Source: Talinum fruticosum
Taxonomy: Eukaryota > Streptophyta > Magnoliopsida > Caryophyllales > Talinaceae
Direction: 5' to 3'
Assembly: GCA_021018815.1 (NCBI GenBank)
Contig: JAITYX010000045.1
Span: 1,488,001 to 1,552,000 of the forward strand
Length of the DNA: 64,000 nucleotides
Below, in pieces: positions 17,656 through 28,428 of this stretch. The stretch's first letter is position 1. Each line of letters opens with the position of its first letter. The notes below the pieces were generated by a model. The model was given only the letters and a program-made list of their open reading frames with translations, did not search any database and was not told where the DNA came from. Position numbers and translations under genes: made by a program.

Positions 17656-18922
17656 TGATGGAAAGTGGACCATCTTAGACTTTGAGCTGAAAACTATTCA
17701 TTTTGAAGGACCAAGCACACCCGGAAATCAACCAAAATGGCTTGAATTTGTTTTAGTTGTTTTTGATCCGGGAGGATGCAAAGCCAAGACTATGGTCTTT
17801 TATGAATTCATGTTCATAAATAATTATCTACCTAAAAAGTCAAGAGGTTAGCTACGAAGAAATCTGCTAGCAATCAAACATCCTCCACGTTAATGCATGA
17901 AGAGTTCGGCCATGACAAACCGAGAAGAGTCAAGCCTTTTGTGCATAAATAACTTGGTGCATTCTTTTGGTCGGTCCAAGGTCCAAGAGCCATATGCTTA
18001 AACGTCTACCATGATGCATCAAAGGAGAAGAATGAAGGCCTTCTAGAACCCTCTTGGAATATGTTGTGTTGGCCAAATTGAAATGAAGCTTGCATAAGGG
18101 GAAAAGGCCTCACAACCACATGTTCCCAAATGCTCAAATGCTTGGCTAGAATTCACTCTAGCTTAACTTGGAGGAGGGGAAAAATCTAATTAGTTTTATT
18201 TTCATTTTAGCTTTAATTTTCAGCTTTGTTTTCAGCTTTGTAAATGCCATTGTTAGGCATTATATATTCAGCTAGCATAGCTCTTGTAAAAACAACTTTG
18301 ATGAATATATGAACTTTGAGCTTTGCTCTTTAGAGATGGATTTCTCAACCCTTTGAATTCTCATTACTGTATCCGAGCCTTGGCAAGCTTGGTGGTGTCC
18401 TTTGAGTCTTTACAATCCCCGGTGGTGTTTACGTATCCGGCCAGATTGCAAAGTGCCCCTTGATTCAGCTTGGTGGTGTTTCTGTATCCAAGCCAGAATC
18501 CAGGTTCTATCCAGCGACTTCCATCAACCATATCTCCCAATCCACGAATCATCTCTTTCCCAAATTTCACACACTTCATCTTACATGAGTTGAGACCATC
18601 TCCACCAAATCTCAGCTTAAACCAAGAAGAACTCCGCCCTCCACCCTTGAAACAAACAAAGAGACTCATCCTGGACAGTCAGCATAGAACCCTGACTTTC
18701 AGCTCTGTGTTCAAGGCTTTCCCGACCTCCAAAAATTCCAATATTTTTACACAACCTTCTTGGCCCAGTTAATAACCATCCTGTCAAATTTCAGCTTCAA
18801 ATTCATCCATTTGCCCCTCCTTTCACATTTTCTCCCAGAACCGCACCTACAGGACCTGTTCTGGCCAGCTTGCTTGTTTGCGGTTTTGCTTATCTTTTTG
18901 CTTCCGCTCCCACTACACATCA
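17656..18922 (+). repeat. LTR A2
   Basis: Full-length family A LTR, 1267 bp, TGATGG to ACATCA, collinear with solo LTR A1. TATA box 18261-18268. Left flank TGGAG and right flank ATCTC do not match, so no target duplication is visible, and no PBS or PPT adjoins it. On the right the Tat-lineage protease begins immediately. It probably took part in a rearrangement rather than sitting as a clean solo LTR. Confidence 0.88.
18371..18493 (+). other. Hairpin cluster in LTR A2
   Basis: Unit 1 (18371-18397) is AT-CCGAGC, a spacer, then GCTTGG-TGGTG, six pairs with one G-U. Unit 2 (18419-18440) is CCGG-TGGTGTTTACGTAT-CCGG. Unit 3 (18468-18493) is GCTTGG-TGGTGTTTCTGTAT-CCAAGC, a perfect 6-bp stem. Compared with LTR A1, the arms of units 1 and 3 differ on both sides and still pair. 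Confidence 0.75.
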
Positions 18923-19230
18923 ATCTCCGAGCCTATGATAATTCCAAAGGGACATTCTTTGGAACTGTGACCTTACCAATTAATGTGGGATAAGTGGTGA
19001 AGAACATTGACTTATAAGTCTTAGACATTCCAACTACCTTTAATTTTCTTCTAGAACGCCCTTGGTTACATTACCTTCCAAGCAGTGCCCTCTACACTGC
19101 ACAAGAATGTTAAGAGGATCATCAAAGGTCAAGTTGTAGCCGTCAATGGGGACAATTATCGTGCCACCATGACCTCAAAAGAATCCGTCGTCGAAATCGC
19201 ACATGACGCCGATGACGAAGAATAATCACA
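18923..19230 (+). pseudogene. Protease C-terminus, Tat + copy
   Basis: Reads AYDNSKGTFFGTVTLPINVG, then LDIPTTFNFLLERPWL, followed by PSTLHKNVKRIIKGQVVAVN and TSKESVVEIAHDADDEE. These match the minus Tat copy at about 37640-37850 (TSKES block). The active site lies upstream and is absent. Confidence 0.85.
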
Positions 19231-19990
19231 CATGACACCGATGACGAAGAATCGATCTGTTCCATCAAAATCTTTCCTCATACCTTGAATGAGCAGTTCC
19301 TGAAGAAAAGGGGTGACTTCCCTACTATGGCATTCCTAAGCCTTACTACATCAAAGACTAGAGCATTCTAGTACCTGGTTTGGAAATTTTTAATGGCTGC
19401 CATGTACTTGGAAAAGGAGGCACCTTACCTCCTTGAAGAAGGACAGTCCATACCATGTTGGACCAATTTGGATTGGAATAATATCTTCAGTCTACTATTT
19501 GGACAGGAGAACTTAGAGGGTAATTGGTTTCGGCACTATCTTGAGCCATCTCGCACCCGCAACTTGATCTGTCCAAATTCATCACCGTCGTCGACGCCGA
19601 AGTGTCCAAGCATATTACCTAGATCGATGTTGAGGAGGGCCAAGAATTTATTGTTAGCCTAGGAGAACATCCTATTCCCGAGTCTAGCACTAGGGCTTTT
19701 ATTTCGTTCGTGTTTCTATTAGTTTATCTTCTAGTTCCGTTGTTTCTAATTCCACAATTTCAATTTCGAGTCCAATGTACTCATTTCCTCATTTAATAAG
19801 ATGAACCTTTATGCTTACTCCTTGCGTTCTCCTATTTTTAATTGTTTTGCCTCTAATGATGAACAAGATATCCCTAAAGAATTAATAAAAGCTATGGAAG
19901 ATCATGAAAATTGCTCACCATTAATATAGGAAACAATAGCAATTAATTTAGTATCATTTGATCAACCCACATAGGTCAAAATAGGAAAAT
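19231..19990 (+). pseudogene. Protease-RT linker, Tat + copy
   Basis: Poorly conserved linker. YLEKEAPYLLEEGQSIP, NNIFSLLFGQ and LEGNW at about 19410-19530 have counterparts on the minus strand at about 37090-37220. About 19860-19930 reads DIPKELIKAMEDHENCSPL. The stretch at about 19640-19860 is AT-rich with nothing I recognise. Confidence 0.75.
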
Positions 19991-21380
19991 CCCCGAATCC
20001 GAAGTGTATAAGCAATTCACTTGGCTCCTTACTCGAATTCATAGATGTCTTCGCATGGTCCTACAAAGACAGAGTCGGGGACGAGATCCAAGTATAGTGG
20101 AACACGGAATTCCACTTTACAACGACGCTAAGCCGCTTAAGCGGAAACTTAGGAGGATGAAACTTCAATGAGCATTAAGGATTAAGGAAGAGCTCAAGAA
20201 GCATTTAGAAGCAAGGTTTATCAAAGTAATCCACTACCCTCAATGAGTAGCAAACATAGTGGCAGTTCCGAAGAAAGACGGTAGGGTTCGACTGTGTGTT
20301 GACATCGGGGATTTAAATAAGGCAAGTCCTAAAGATGATTTCCCACTTGCTCCATATCAAAATCCTTGTAGATAATACAATGGGACATACTTTGCTCTTG
20401 TTTATAGACGGCTATGCTTGGGTACAATCAGGTGAAAATAGCCAAGGAAAACATGGGGAAGATGACCTTCATCGATCAATGGGGGACATACTCGCTATGT
20501 GGTAGTGCCATTTGGGGTTAAAAATGCAAGGGCTACATATCAAAGAATGGCCATAACATTACTGCGCGAAATGATTCACAAAGAAGCTGAAGTCTACATG
20601 GACGACGTGATCACTAAGTCTAAGGAAAGGGCGGGGCACTCACCAAGCCTTAGAAAATTTTTCGATAGCCTAAGAAAAGAAACATGTGCCTCAACCGTCA
20701 AAAGTATACCTTTGGGGTAATCTTAGGCAAACTGTTACGCTATGTGGTTATTCTTAGAGGAATTGAAGTTGATCCATCCAAGATCAAAGCTATTCAGGAG
20801 ATTCCGCCACCGATGGCGGAGAAAGAGATACGAGGTTTCTTAGGACATTTATAGTACATTAATCGTTTCATATCAAAACCGACTATGGTCTCGTGAACAT
20901 ATCTTCAAGAAGTTAAAGAAAGGGTTTGAGCCTATTTGGGATGATGAGTGCCAAAAGCGTTTGAAAAAGTTAAAGAATACTTGGCTAACCCTCTAGTGCT
21001 AGTTCCGCCCCAACCCAGGAAGCCTTTACTTTTATACCTCGCTATAACGAAACCGAAATGGGAGCCATGCTAGCTCAACGGGATGGAAAGAAAGAGTATG
21101 CAGTATATTATCTAAGCAAGAAATTCTTAAATTACTAAACTAGATACACATCGTTAGAGAACACATCATTGGCATTAGTATGCGCTACCAAGAAGCTCGA
21201 GCACTACATGTTGGCCCACACGGTACATGTGGTAGCCACGATTGATCCCATTAAGTACATTCTTAAGCAACCAACCATTAGCGGCAAGATAACTAGATGG
21301 ACGGTTATGCTTGTCGAATTCGAACTCAAGTATGTTCCTTAGAAAGTAATAAAAGGAAGGGTAGTATCGAATTCCTATCC
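19991..21380 (+). pseudogene. RT and RNase H, Tat + copy
   Basis: RT pieces in shifting frames: LRRMK and KEELKKHLEARFIKVI-like sequence at about 20140-20230, VPKKDGRVRLCVDI-like at 20265-20310, GKMTFIDQWG at about 20455, and the open stretch VVPFGVKNARATYQRM at 20499-20720 with YMDD (EAEVYMDDVITKSKERAGHS). RNase H follows (EMGAMLAQRDGKKEYAVYYL at about 21055, then VLCATKKLEHYMLAHTV-like) to VMLVEFELKYV at about 21300-21330. Confidence 0.85.
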
Positions 21381-22040
21381 GATTTACTCGTGATCGAATT
21401 GCAACCCGAAGACCTTGACTTTCTAGATGAAAACATCTTACAAGTAGATGTGAACATGTGGACGATGTACTTTGACGGTGCTTCGAATCGAAGGGCTTTG
21501 AAATAGATATCCTTCGGACTCGTCAAACGGTGCACATACTCCCGTTTCGCTTAAGCTAGATTTTGGGGTCACTAACAACGACGCGGAATATGAATCATGC
21601 ATCACGGGACTTTAAGATTCCATAGAGATCCGAGCTAAGAGCATCGGGGTTTTCGGTGACTCCAGTCGATCATTAATCGGATCTCACAAAGGTGGAACAT
21701 ACATAGTGAAGCCTTGGCACCCTACCGAGCAGATTTGATATAATAAGCAAAACACTTTGAAAGCATCTTGTATACCGACCTTCCTAGGGATGACAACCAA
21801 TTTGCGGATGCTTTAGCTAAATTGGCATCCATGATTAATATCCCTAGTGGCATTCATTCAATACCCATACATATAGAATGATAGAGTCGACCGCCCACGT
21901 TTACACATTAGAAGTGTCCAAGTACTTACCAAACCAGTTAGTGCCACGACATTTATCGGTCTCTAGAAAACCATGATTACTCGTTGGATTCCACAGCTAG
22001 ACCCCAATGAGCCATCCAGATCCTGGCATCTCAATTCTGT
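21381..22040 (+). pseudogene. Second (archaeal-type) RNase H, Tat + copy
   Basis: NMWTMYFDGASN at about 21450-21490 carries the first aspartate of the extra RNase H domain that Tat-lineage elements are known to hold after the usual RNase H. The domain ends near 21790-21840 with DDNQFADALAKLASMI. Stops and frameshifts lie between. About 21850-22040 links to integrase without clear motifs. Confidence 0.78.
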
Positions 22041-23160
22041 ATCAACCAAGGTTAGTTGTACAAGAAAACCAACACAGAATCAGCTTACTTTATGGTAACC
22101 AACACAAAGCGGAGCGCATCATGAATGAAATTCATGGCGGGAATGTGGCCCCCACATGAATGGAAGAATGTTGGTTCAGAAAATTCAGAGATTAGGATAC
22201 TACTTGTTGACCATGGCAACAACCTCGTGAGGAATTTGTTAGGAAATGCCACAAGTGTCCGGTGTATGCAAACTTGCAACACCAGTCGCCATCTTTTCTA
22301 ACGACACTTGTATCACCCGGCCATTCTCGCTTTGTTGAATTGACATCATTGGCAAAGTGATCCCTAAAGGAACGGGTGGTCACAAATTTGTGTTGGGAGC
22401 AATTGACTACTTTACTATGTGGATAGAGGCAACCTCCTATCCAACCTTAATGTCAAAACACGTAGCCAAGTTCATCACTCGTAATATCATTTGTCGATAT
22501 GAGGTGCCCCATGAACCGATTAGTGACCATGCTAGTCACATCAAGAAGGAAGTGGTGGATTTACTAGCTAAATACAAGATCAAACACCACAAATTTTCTC
22601 CCTATCGCCCTCATACCAACAGAGTAATTGAGGGTGCCAAAAAAACTATTCTCAAAATAGTGGAGAAGATGGTTGTCGGTTATAAAGATCGACCCGACAA
22701 GTTGCCTTTTGCCTTATGGGGCTACCGGACCTCCATCGGAACCCCCATGGGAGCAACACCCTACTCCTCGGTGTATGGCATGGATGCAGATCCTTCGAAT
22801 AAAAATTGTCATTCCTTTATTGCGGATCATTGTAAAGAGTCAAATTCCCAAAGCGTAATGGGCTAAGGCACGCTACAAGGAGTTAGTGTTGCTGGATGAA
22901 AGGAGCCTCAATGCCTTATACCAGGCACGTACATCAAGGCCATTTAACAAGAAAGTGAAGCCTCGTAATCTGCAGGTTGGGGATTTGTTCCTTAAGGAGA
23001 TTAGAGCACCAATTCAGGATCCCACAAGAAAGTTTAGGCCTAACTAGCAAGGCCCATGTGTACTTAGCTTAATACTGCCGGGAGAGGTAGTTAAGCCGAC
23101 CGATTAGGACGGTGAAGAGATTTTTTAATATACAAACTTGGATCAACTAAATAAGTAGTA
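22041..23160 (+). pseudogene. Integrase, Tat + copy
   Basis: The N-terminal zinc-binding region (NEIHGGNV, KCHKCPVYANLQHQ-like at about 22240-22290) is frameshifted. The core is open from 22357: HKFVLGAIDYFTMWIEA with the first aspartate, PHEPISDHASHIKKE with the second, and HTNRVIEGAKKTI where the catalytic glutamate is expected. It continues as DKLPFALWGYRTS. The C-terminus lies in another frame (RSLNALYQARTSRPFNKKVK, GDLFLKEIRAPI). Pol ends near 23160. Confidence 0.88.
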
Positions 23161-23639
23161 TGTTTAGCATAACACTAAACAATCTTTAGAATGGGATAAG
23201 CCGGCCTAACTAGATCGTGCTATAGGCGGTGCTGGCCACCGTCCAAACAACGACGGACTAGCCAGGCCAAGCAATCCCTCCGGCCCTATTCTCGTATTCA
23301 ATTGTTATTTTCAATGGTTCAACTAGACGGTCCATGTGTTTAGTTAATTATTTAATTGTTTTAATTAATTTGAAGGATGGTCCAGTTAAGTGTTCCAAAT
23401 TTATTTATTCCTTTAGGTGAGCAATAAAAATAATTGACGTATAAAAGTGAGCATAAAACTTACTTTTTACTTTTATTAATAAAAGGTAAGCCTATTACTT
23501 ACCTGCATACATAGCTAGTAAAAGGGAAATAAACAAACATACTACTTGGAAAATAAACTGTTCTATAGAGGCAAAATTAAAATTTCTAAAATTTTATTTC
23601 TTCCTAAATTCTCCCTAAAATTCATCCCTAGTCGATCTT
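23161..23639 (+). other. Post-pol spacer, Tat + copy
   Basis: Non-coding. A stretch near 23230-23260 (GGTGCTGGCCACCGTCC) matches, inverted, the region near 33480 of the other Tat copy. The rest is AT-rich, with no motif I recognise. Confidence 0.6.
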
Positions 23640-25298
23640 TACTTTTTTCCCTTCCGGATCCCTAGACTCGCTTACATCCTCCCGGGTGTGTTTCTTTAAC
23701 TCTTTGATCCTGCGAGCCGTCCTCTCTTCAGCTTCTTTAGCCTCAGCCTCTCTCTTGCGAGGCTCGTTCATTAATCTAGAGGTTTATTTCATGAATTTGA
23801 AGTGGTGTTGCAGTAGGAACAGCTCCTCCGGGATCCTGTTCTCAAATCCTCGATGCCTTGTGATGCTTGGAGTCTACTTCTATTATCCACTCTAGATAAT
23901 ATTAAGAAATTGTAGAGGTAAGTTCATCGACAGGTTTCAACAACTTTAGCGAGGTTCATCTAATACTCAAGCAATGTTGAAACTCGTCTTGAGTTGCCAA
24001 AACCTACAAAGGTAGCGAGGCTAGGCACAATCCAAATAAGGAATCACATGTTCTCTTCCCATTTTCTCGCAATACACGGTCAGGGAAATATTATGTACTC
24101 GGTTTTCAGCCTTAGCAAATGTAGAAAGAGATGTTCCTCAATATTTGTCCTAAATTGGGACACTTTCCAATGCTTAACGCACCATTCAAAGGTACTATGG
24201 TTTCTAAACCAGGCCTCCCATCAGGAAGCATGATGATGAATAACCACACTCACTCACTTCCACCGACGTAACTTTTTAGCCGGTATAAGTCCACATCTGC
24301 AGGAGCTCGAACGAGATAAAGATGGTCCATCAACCACATCTCGCATACAATAGATAGAAAAACAATAAGAGTCTTGCACGATCGAATTCTACCTTATTTA
24401 TAGCCTAACAGGAGACAGAAAAATAAAATAAAAATGAAAATGATGAAAAACAAAAACCGATACTTTGGGTAGAATTGGAGGATTTTTCACCTCGGAGTCA
24501 CCTGGACTACCATAGTTTGGCCGATGCCACCCGCGTAGTCTCGTCGCTTTGTTTCGAATGTTGCTTTTTGCTTACCTGCAGTAACGAGAGGGTTGCGAGT
24601 AAAATCCTTGTCCGGATTTGCTTCGACCCGACCTAGCCCTATGATAGTCTCAAGCAACGATTAGTGGAATTATGAAGCAGTGATCCTTCAATTGCTCCAA
24701 AAGCTCGAGTAACACAGTAAGAGCCATATCCATATGGCCTCCTACTAATAAGAAACCACCTATTAGATAGGTGATTATGGCTCGACATCTCTAAATGAGG
24801 GCAGGCCCCGAGGAGTACATGGGACGATAGTGCTTCAGCAGAGTTCATTAAGTGCACTTCATACCTAATTAGAATCCAACTCGAGTCCTATTTGTTAACT
24901 TCAGCAGGCGCTTATAGGTTTCATGCATATTGGTAGAAGGCTTCGAGTATCACGAGTTTAGTACAACATTGAATGGCCGGAATAGCATTAAACTCTTCAA
25001 GTAGGGGACACAATTCCTTATCCCCAAATCTGAAAACATGATAGTGTGGATCCGAGAAGGCCGCAGCAGCCCTTAGGAAAGTCCAATAGACTTTCACCTG
25101 TCGAATGCTAAATAAGGTATTAAGTCCACATTCGGACAATCCTACCCTATCAACATCTATTATCTCGTGCATCCAATGGGACAATTTAGTCAAATAATTC
25201 ATCTTTGAAAGTGTAAAAGAAATTCAAAGCACTTAGGTAATTTCTTAGGAATTGTTTTTCTAAAGGAATTGTTGAAGAAGGTTTAGAAGGTGTCATTT
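23640..25298 (-). pseudogene. Antisense extra gene, Tat + copy
   Basis: Reads opposite to pol. The likely start at 25298 (MTPSKPSSTIPLEKQFLRNY) is about 30 bases after a TATA-like sequence (TATAAATTGG, minus strand, near 25325). Then come HWMHEIIDVDRVGLSECG, VYWTFLRAAAAFSDPHYHVF and RFGDKELCPLLEEF at about 25000. Downstream pieces at 23900-24250 (FRNHSTFEW, HWKVSQFRT, FVGFGNSR) match 32340-32750. Extra antisense frames of this kind are known in Tat-lineage elements and their role is unknown. Interrupted by frameshifts and stops. Confidence 0.75.
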
Positions 25299-25397
25299 TC
25301 GGTATCCCAGTGAGGGTCCAATTTATAGCAGTCTCTAGGTACAGAGTTCCGTTACACCATACCACCGAAGACAGCCAGAGCTCTCGGCCACCCACTT

Positions 25398-25425
25398 GGC
25401 CGGCACCGGCCGGACCGGCCGGTCT
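25398..25425. repeat. GGCCGG-rich cluster upstream of the antisense gene
   Basis: CTTGGCCGGCACCGGCCGG followed by ACCGGCCGG, a short run of overlapping GC palindromes in AT-rich surroundings. It lies about 75 bp upstream of the TATA-like box of the antisense frame. A related GGCCGGCGCCG occurs at about 28180, upstream of the PMD-like gene. Confidence 0.6.
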
Positions 25426-25654
25426 AACTTCTTTTCAGCCCAAGCACTCCTTGGGCAATTTCCTATTTCCGCTTTAGGCCAACCCACTTCTAAGCAAAGC
25501 CCTATAATTTTGGATCGTGCATTTACAAGTTCCTATTTTCCATTATATTATTTTCTTTTAGGGAATGGGGACTAGTGCAATTTTTTTCAATTAGTCTTTG
25601 CAATTTTCCTTATAATTGTTTGTATCATATAAATAAAAGAAAGCATTTTATAGG

Positions 25655-27650
25655 AACCACGATCGGCGGACCACACCGAGCTTCTTAACAAACCTGGCAT
25701 TCTTGAAATTTTTTAAAAGGTTTGAAAATGATTTAGGGTTTTGAAAGATGAATTTTAGGAAATGGGAATTGATCTCTTGTTAAGATTTTCAAATTTTATC
25801 AAGTTGAATTAAAGATGAATTAAATTAAATTGATTGGTGTTTTATTAACTATTTTAGTTTAGGAATTATTTTTAGAATTCTCGAGATGTTGTTTCTTAAC
25901 TGAACAAGACAAAAAAATTAAGGATTCACATTTTCCATGAGGCTTTAGGGCCACATTAGTGTGAGAACACCAATCTGGACCGAAGCCACGACCACCGACC
26001 ACCCTGTGCTGGCCGAAGCCAATGGCTAATGGTCAAGGGCACCAGCCACGAGTCACCGTTGCATGGCCTTTGGCTTGGCAGGTGGATTTGGAAGCTCTAA
26101 ATTCTGTATTTACAGATTATAAACGCCGAGATGCAATTTTGGATGGAAATAAGCAAAAGAAGGAGAGTCGCCACTCGGCTTTTAGGAAAGAAACAACTAA
26201 CAAAAACAAAAGGTAAAAATTTGCTTTTCCAATCTTAGTACGGGAAAACTAATACCGAAAAGGCTAAAATGACTCCAACGGTCTTAGAAACAAGAATCAA
26301 ATTCGGGGCAAGGGTACAAAATGTAGGGAAAACCTTTCCATTCCGCTCGTTCGAAGACGTACATTACTAAATTGAGTAGTGAATTTAAATGATGTACTAA
26401 ACACAAGCACACAACATGCTAAACAAAACTAAAAGCAACCAAACATGAACGAAAAGCAATAAAAGTAAATAAAGGAAAGCGGTAAAGGAAAAAAAAAAGA
26501 AAAACAAGAAAGAAAATAAAGCGAAAACTTTAAAGGTTACATTGGGCGGGGAGGGACTAAAATGCAATACAACTCGATCCACAATACGGAAACCAATAAA
26601 TAAAAAAATAAAATAATAAAGAACCATTCGAAGGTCGAACTGGTGTCCTCGGAGTTGTCCTCGCCTTCAAATCTTGATATCCTCACTTGGATCTCTTGAT
26701 GTGATGGTGACAAATCAAAGAAAGGAGGGCTCTTTTATGAGTTTCGAAAAGGTAAGTTTATAGAGAGTAGGAAAAGATCAGCTGAATAAATGCCCAGAGA
26801 CCGGAAATAACCGAATATTCATTAGCTCTTTGTAAGGATTTGGCAGTGATGTGTAGGAAAGAGGAGTATTTGAGGATGCTTTTTAGGGTAAGGAAGTTTG
26901 TGGTTAGCTTTCGTAGCATAACCCATAGGGAAAAGTTGTGCTAAAATGAGAGCCAAGACTCTCTATTTATAGGGAGAGCTCTAGGTGACAAATGACCTAG
27001 GGTTTGCTCTTGTTCTGCCGTTAAAATAGCGGAGAAAATTGGGCCAAAAATTCCTAAGATTGAACCGAGATAAAGGAGGGATAAAACTGGATAGAATTCT
27101 AATGGGGGTGCCTAGGGTTTCATGCCCTAGCATGCTTAATAGGGAGCCTTCAAGCCAAAACAAAACATTTCACTTAAAACATCTAGGGTAGGGGTGTAGG
27201 CCACGACGTCATCTTGAGGGAGAAGCTCCTAGTCTCGAGTGGACTGTCTTAGAGTTTAAACGGAGCAGCTTTAGTGCTCGCGATCATTAAATGCAGTGCT
27301 TAACACCATCTTCAGGTCTTCAACTCGTGTCCGGTTGGACAAAAGTGAAATGCAAAATTCTGAGCTTGTAATTTCCCAAGTATACGTAACTGGACTCCAT
27401 TGTTTCTAGAGGTTTGCCCCGGACTTGGACCGTCCGAAAGAAAAGGGGATTTTTGGATATAACCAAGGCAAAAAGCTATTTATTTGGTGCTAGGGAGTTC
27501 TTTGTGGTTTACTGGCTTCCATCGCACCAATCAAACTCGATATGTGATCCAAATCCTCAAACAGGACTCGGGATTTTATCATCGGGCCAACACCATCAAA
27601 TTTAGAAGTAAAGGAGATAAAGGACAACACTTTTAGGTGTCTAAAGTTAG
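25655..27650 (-). repeat. 3' LTR of the minus Tat element
   Basis: Low end at about 25655 (ACCACGATCGGCGG), fixed by comparison with 41219. The start is uncertain: I place it near 27650, where the minus strand has a purine-rich stretch (GTGCGGGGC) that could be the PPT. A TATA box (CTATAAATAG, minus strand) lies at 26963-26973. Short open frames are not supported as genes. Confidence 0.7.
26963..26973 (-). promoter_or_regulatory. TATA box of the Tat LTR
   Basis: Minus strand CTATAAATAGAGAG, with good TATA context, about 680 bp downstream of the proposed LTR start. Confidence 0.6.
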
Positions 27651-28300
27651 CCCCGCACTTTGACCGAGTTTAAAAGATGAAGGGCCAAAGTAGACACTAA
27701 AGGATACTTACCTCGATCCTTTGTAGTGATTTTAATACCGATTATTGTGCGATGATCCGGAATTGGTTGTCGTGGAACTTGAACTCCAAGATGGGGGCCT
27801 AGACTTGATCGCAATATGTGCATTCTAAAGTCCGGCAAGATAGTCCTAAGCTTGGCTTTCATCGAGCCTAATGCTTGGTGGATTTTGACACTAAAACTTT
27901 GATCGTCTTTGATCTAAAGCTTGGCCTCGATAATCTGCTGTACTAACATGATTGTTAGTGGATAGTCAAATTGACCAAAGTTTAGTGTTTTACATGAATA
28001 ACTCGGTCGAAAACATATTGAAAATCTTATATGAAAAAGCTGATTTGGTGGGTCTATGAATTCCCACTTGCATGCACATAATGCCAAGGAGTTACATGCC
28101 ACGTCTTATGGGACTTCACAAGCTAGGCCACCAGCTAAGGCCGCAAAGCTGCCGTTGAAGGGACACCACCATGTCACATGGCCGGCGCCGACTAGCCTTT
28201 GGCAGTGCTTGACCCCGACATGCTTTATCGGATTCCCTTGGTCTCTTTTGCCATTTTTTGACTCTTGTCTTGTATGCTTGGTTGGCTTGATCGAATGGGA

Positions 28301-28307
28301 TTATAAA
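28301..28307 (+). promoter_or_regulatory. TATA box of the antisense PMD-like gene
   Basis: TATAAAAGG in GGGATTATAAAAGGGATG, followed by a pyrimidine-rich stretch and an ATG at 28429. Spacing to the ATG (about 125 bp) suits a plant gene leader. Confidence 0.6.
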
Positions 28308-28428
28308 AGGGATGCTTGGTGTGTTTATTTTGCACACTTGCTCCGCTCTTGCACTCTTACCTTACTCTTGTGCATTCTTGCTTTGCTCTTCTCGAAAACT
28401 AGCTGGTTTCCAAAGTCTTTTCTTCAAA

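Larger units (their letters stand above)
18923..25654 (+). mobile_element. Tat-lineage Ty3 element, + copy
   Basis: The order protease end, linker, RT, RNase H, a second RNase H-like domain and integrase, with an antisense frame after pol, is that of the plant Tat lineage. Gag and the 5' LTR are missing: the element starts inside protease where LTR A2 ends. Its right side is interrupted at 25654 by the minus-strand Tat element. All frames are decayed. Confidence 0.87.

Noticed and set aside
28116..28337. Minus-strand open frame near the PMD-like gene promoter
   Set aside because: Antisense of the promoter and leader. No motif and no counterpart in the other Tat copy.
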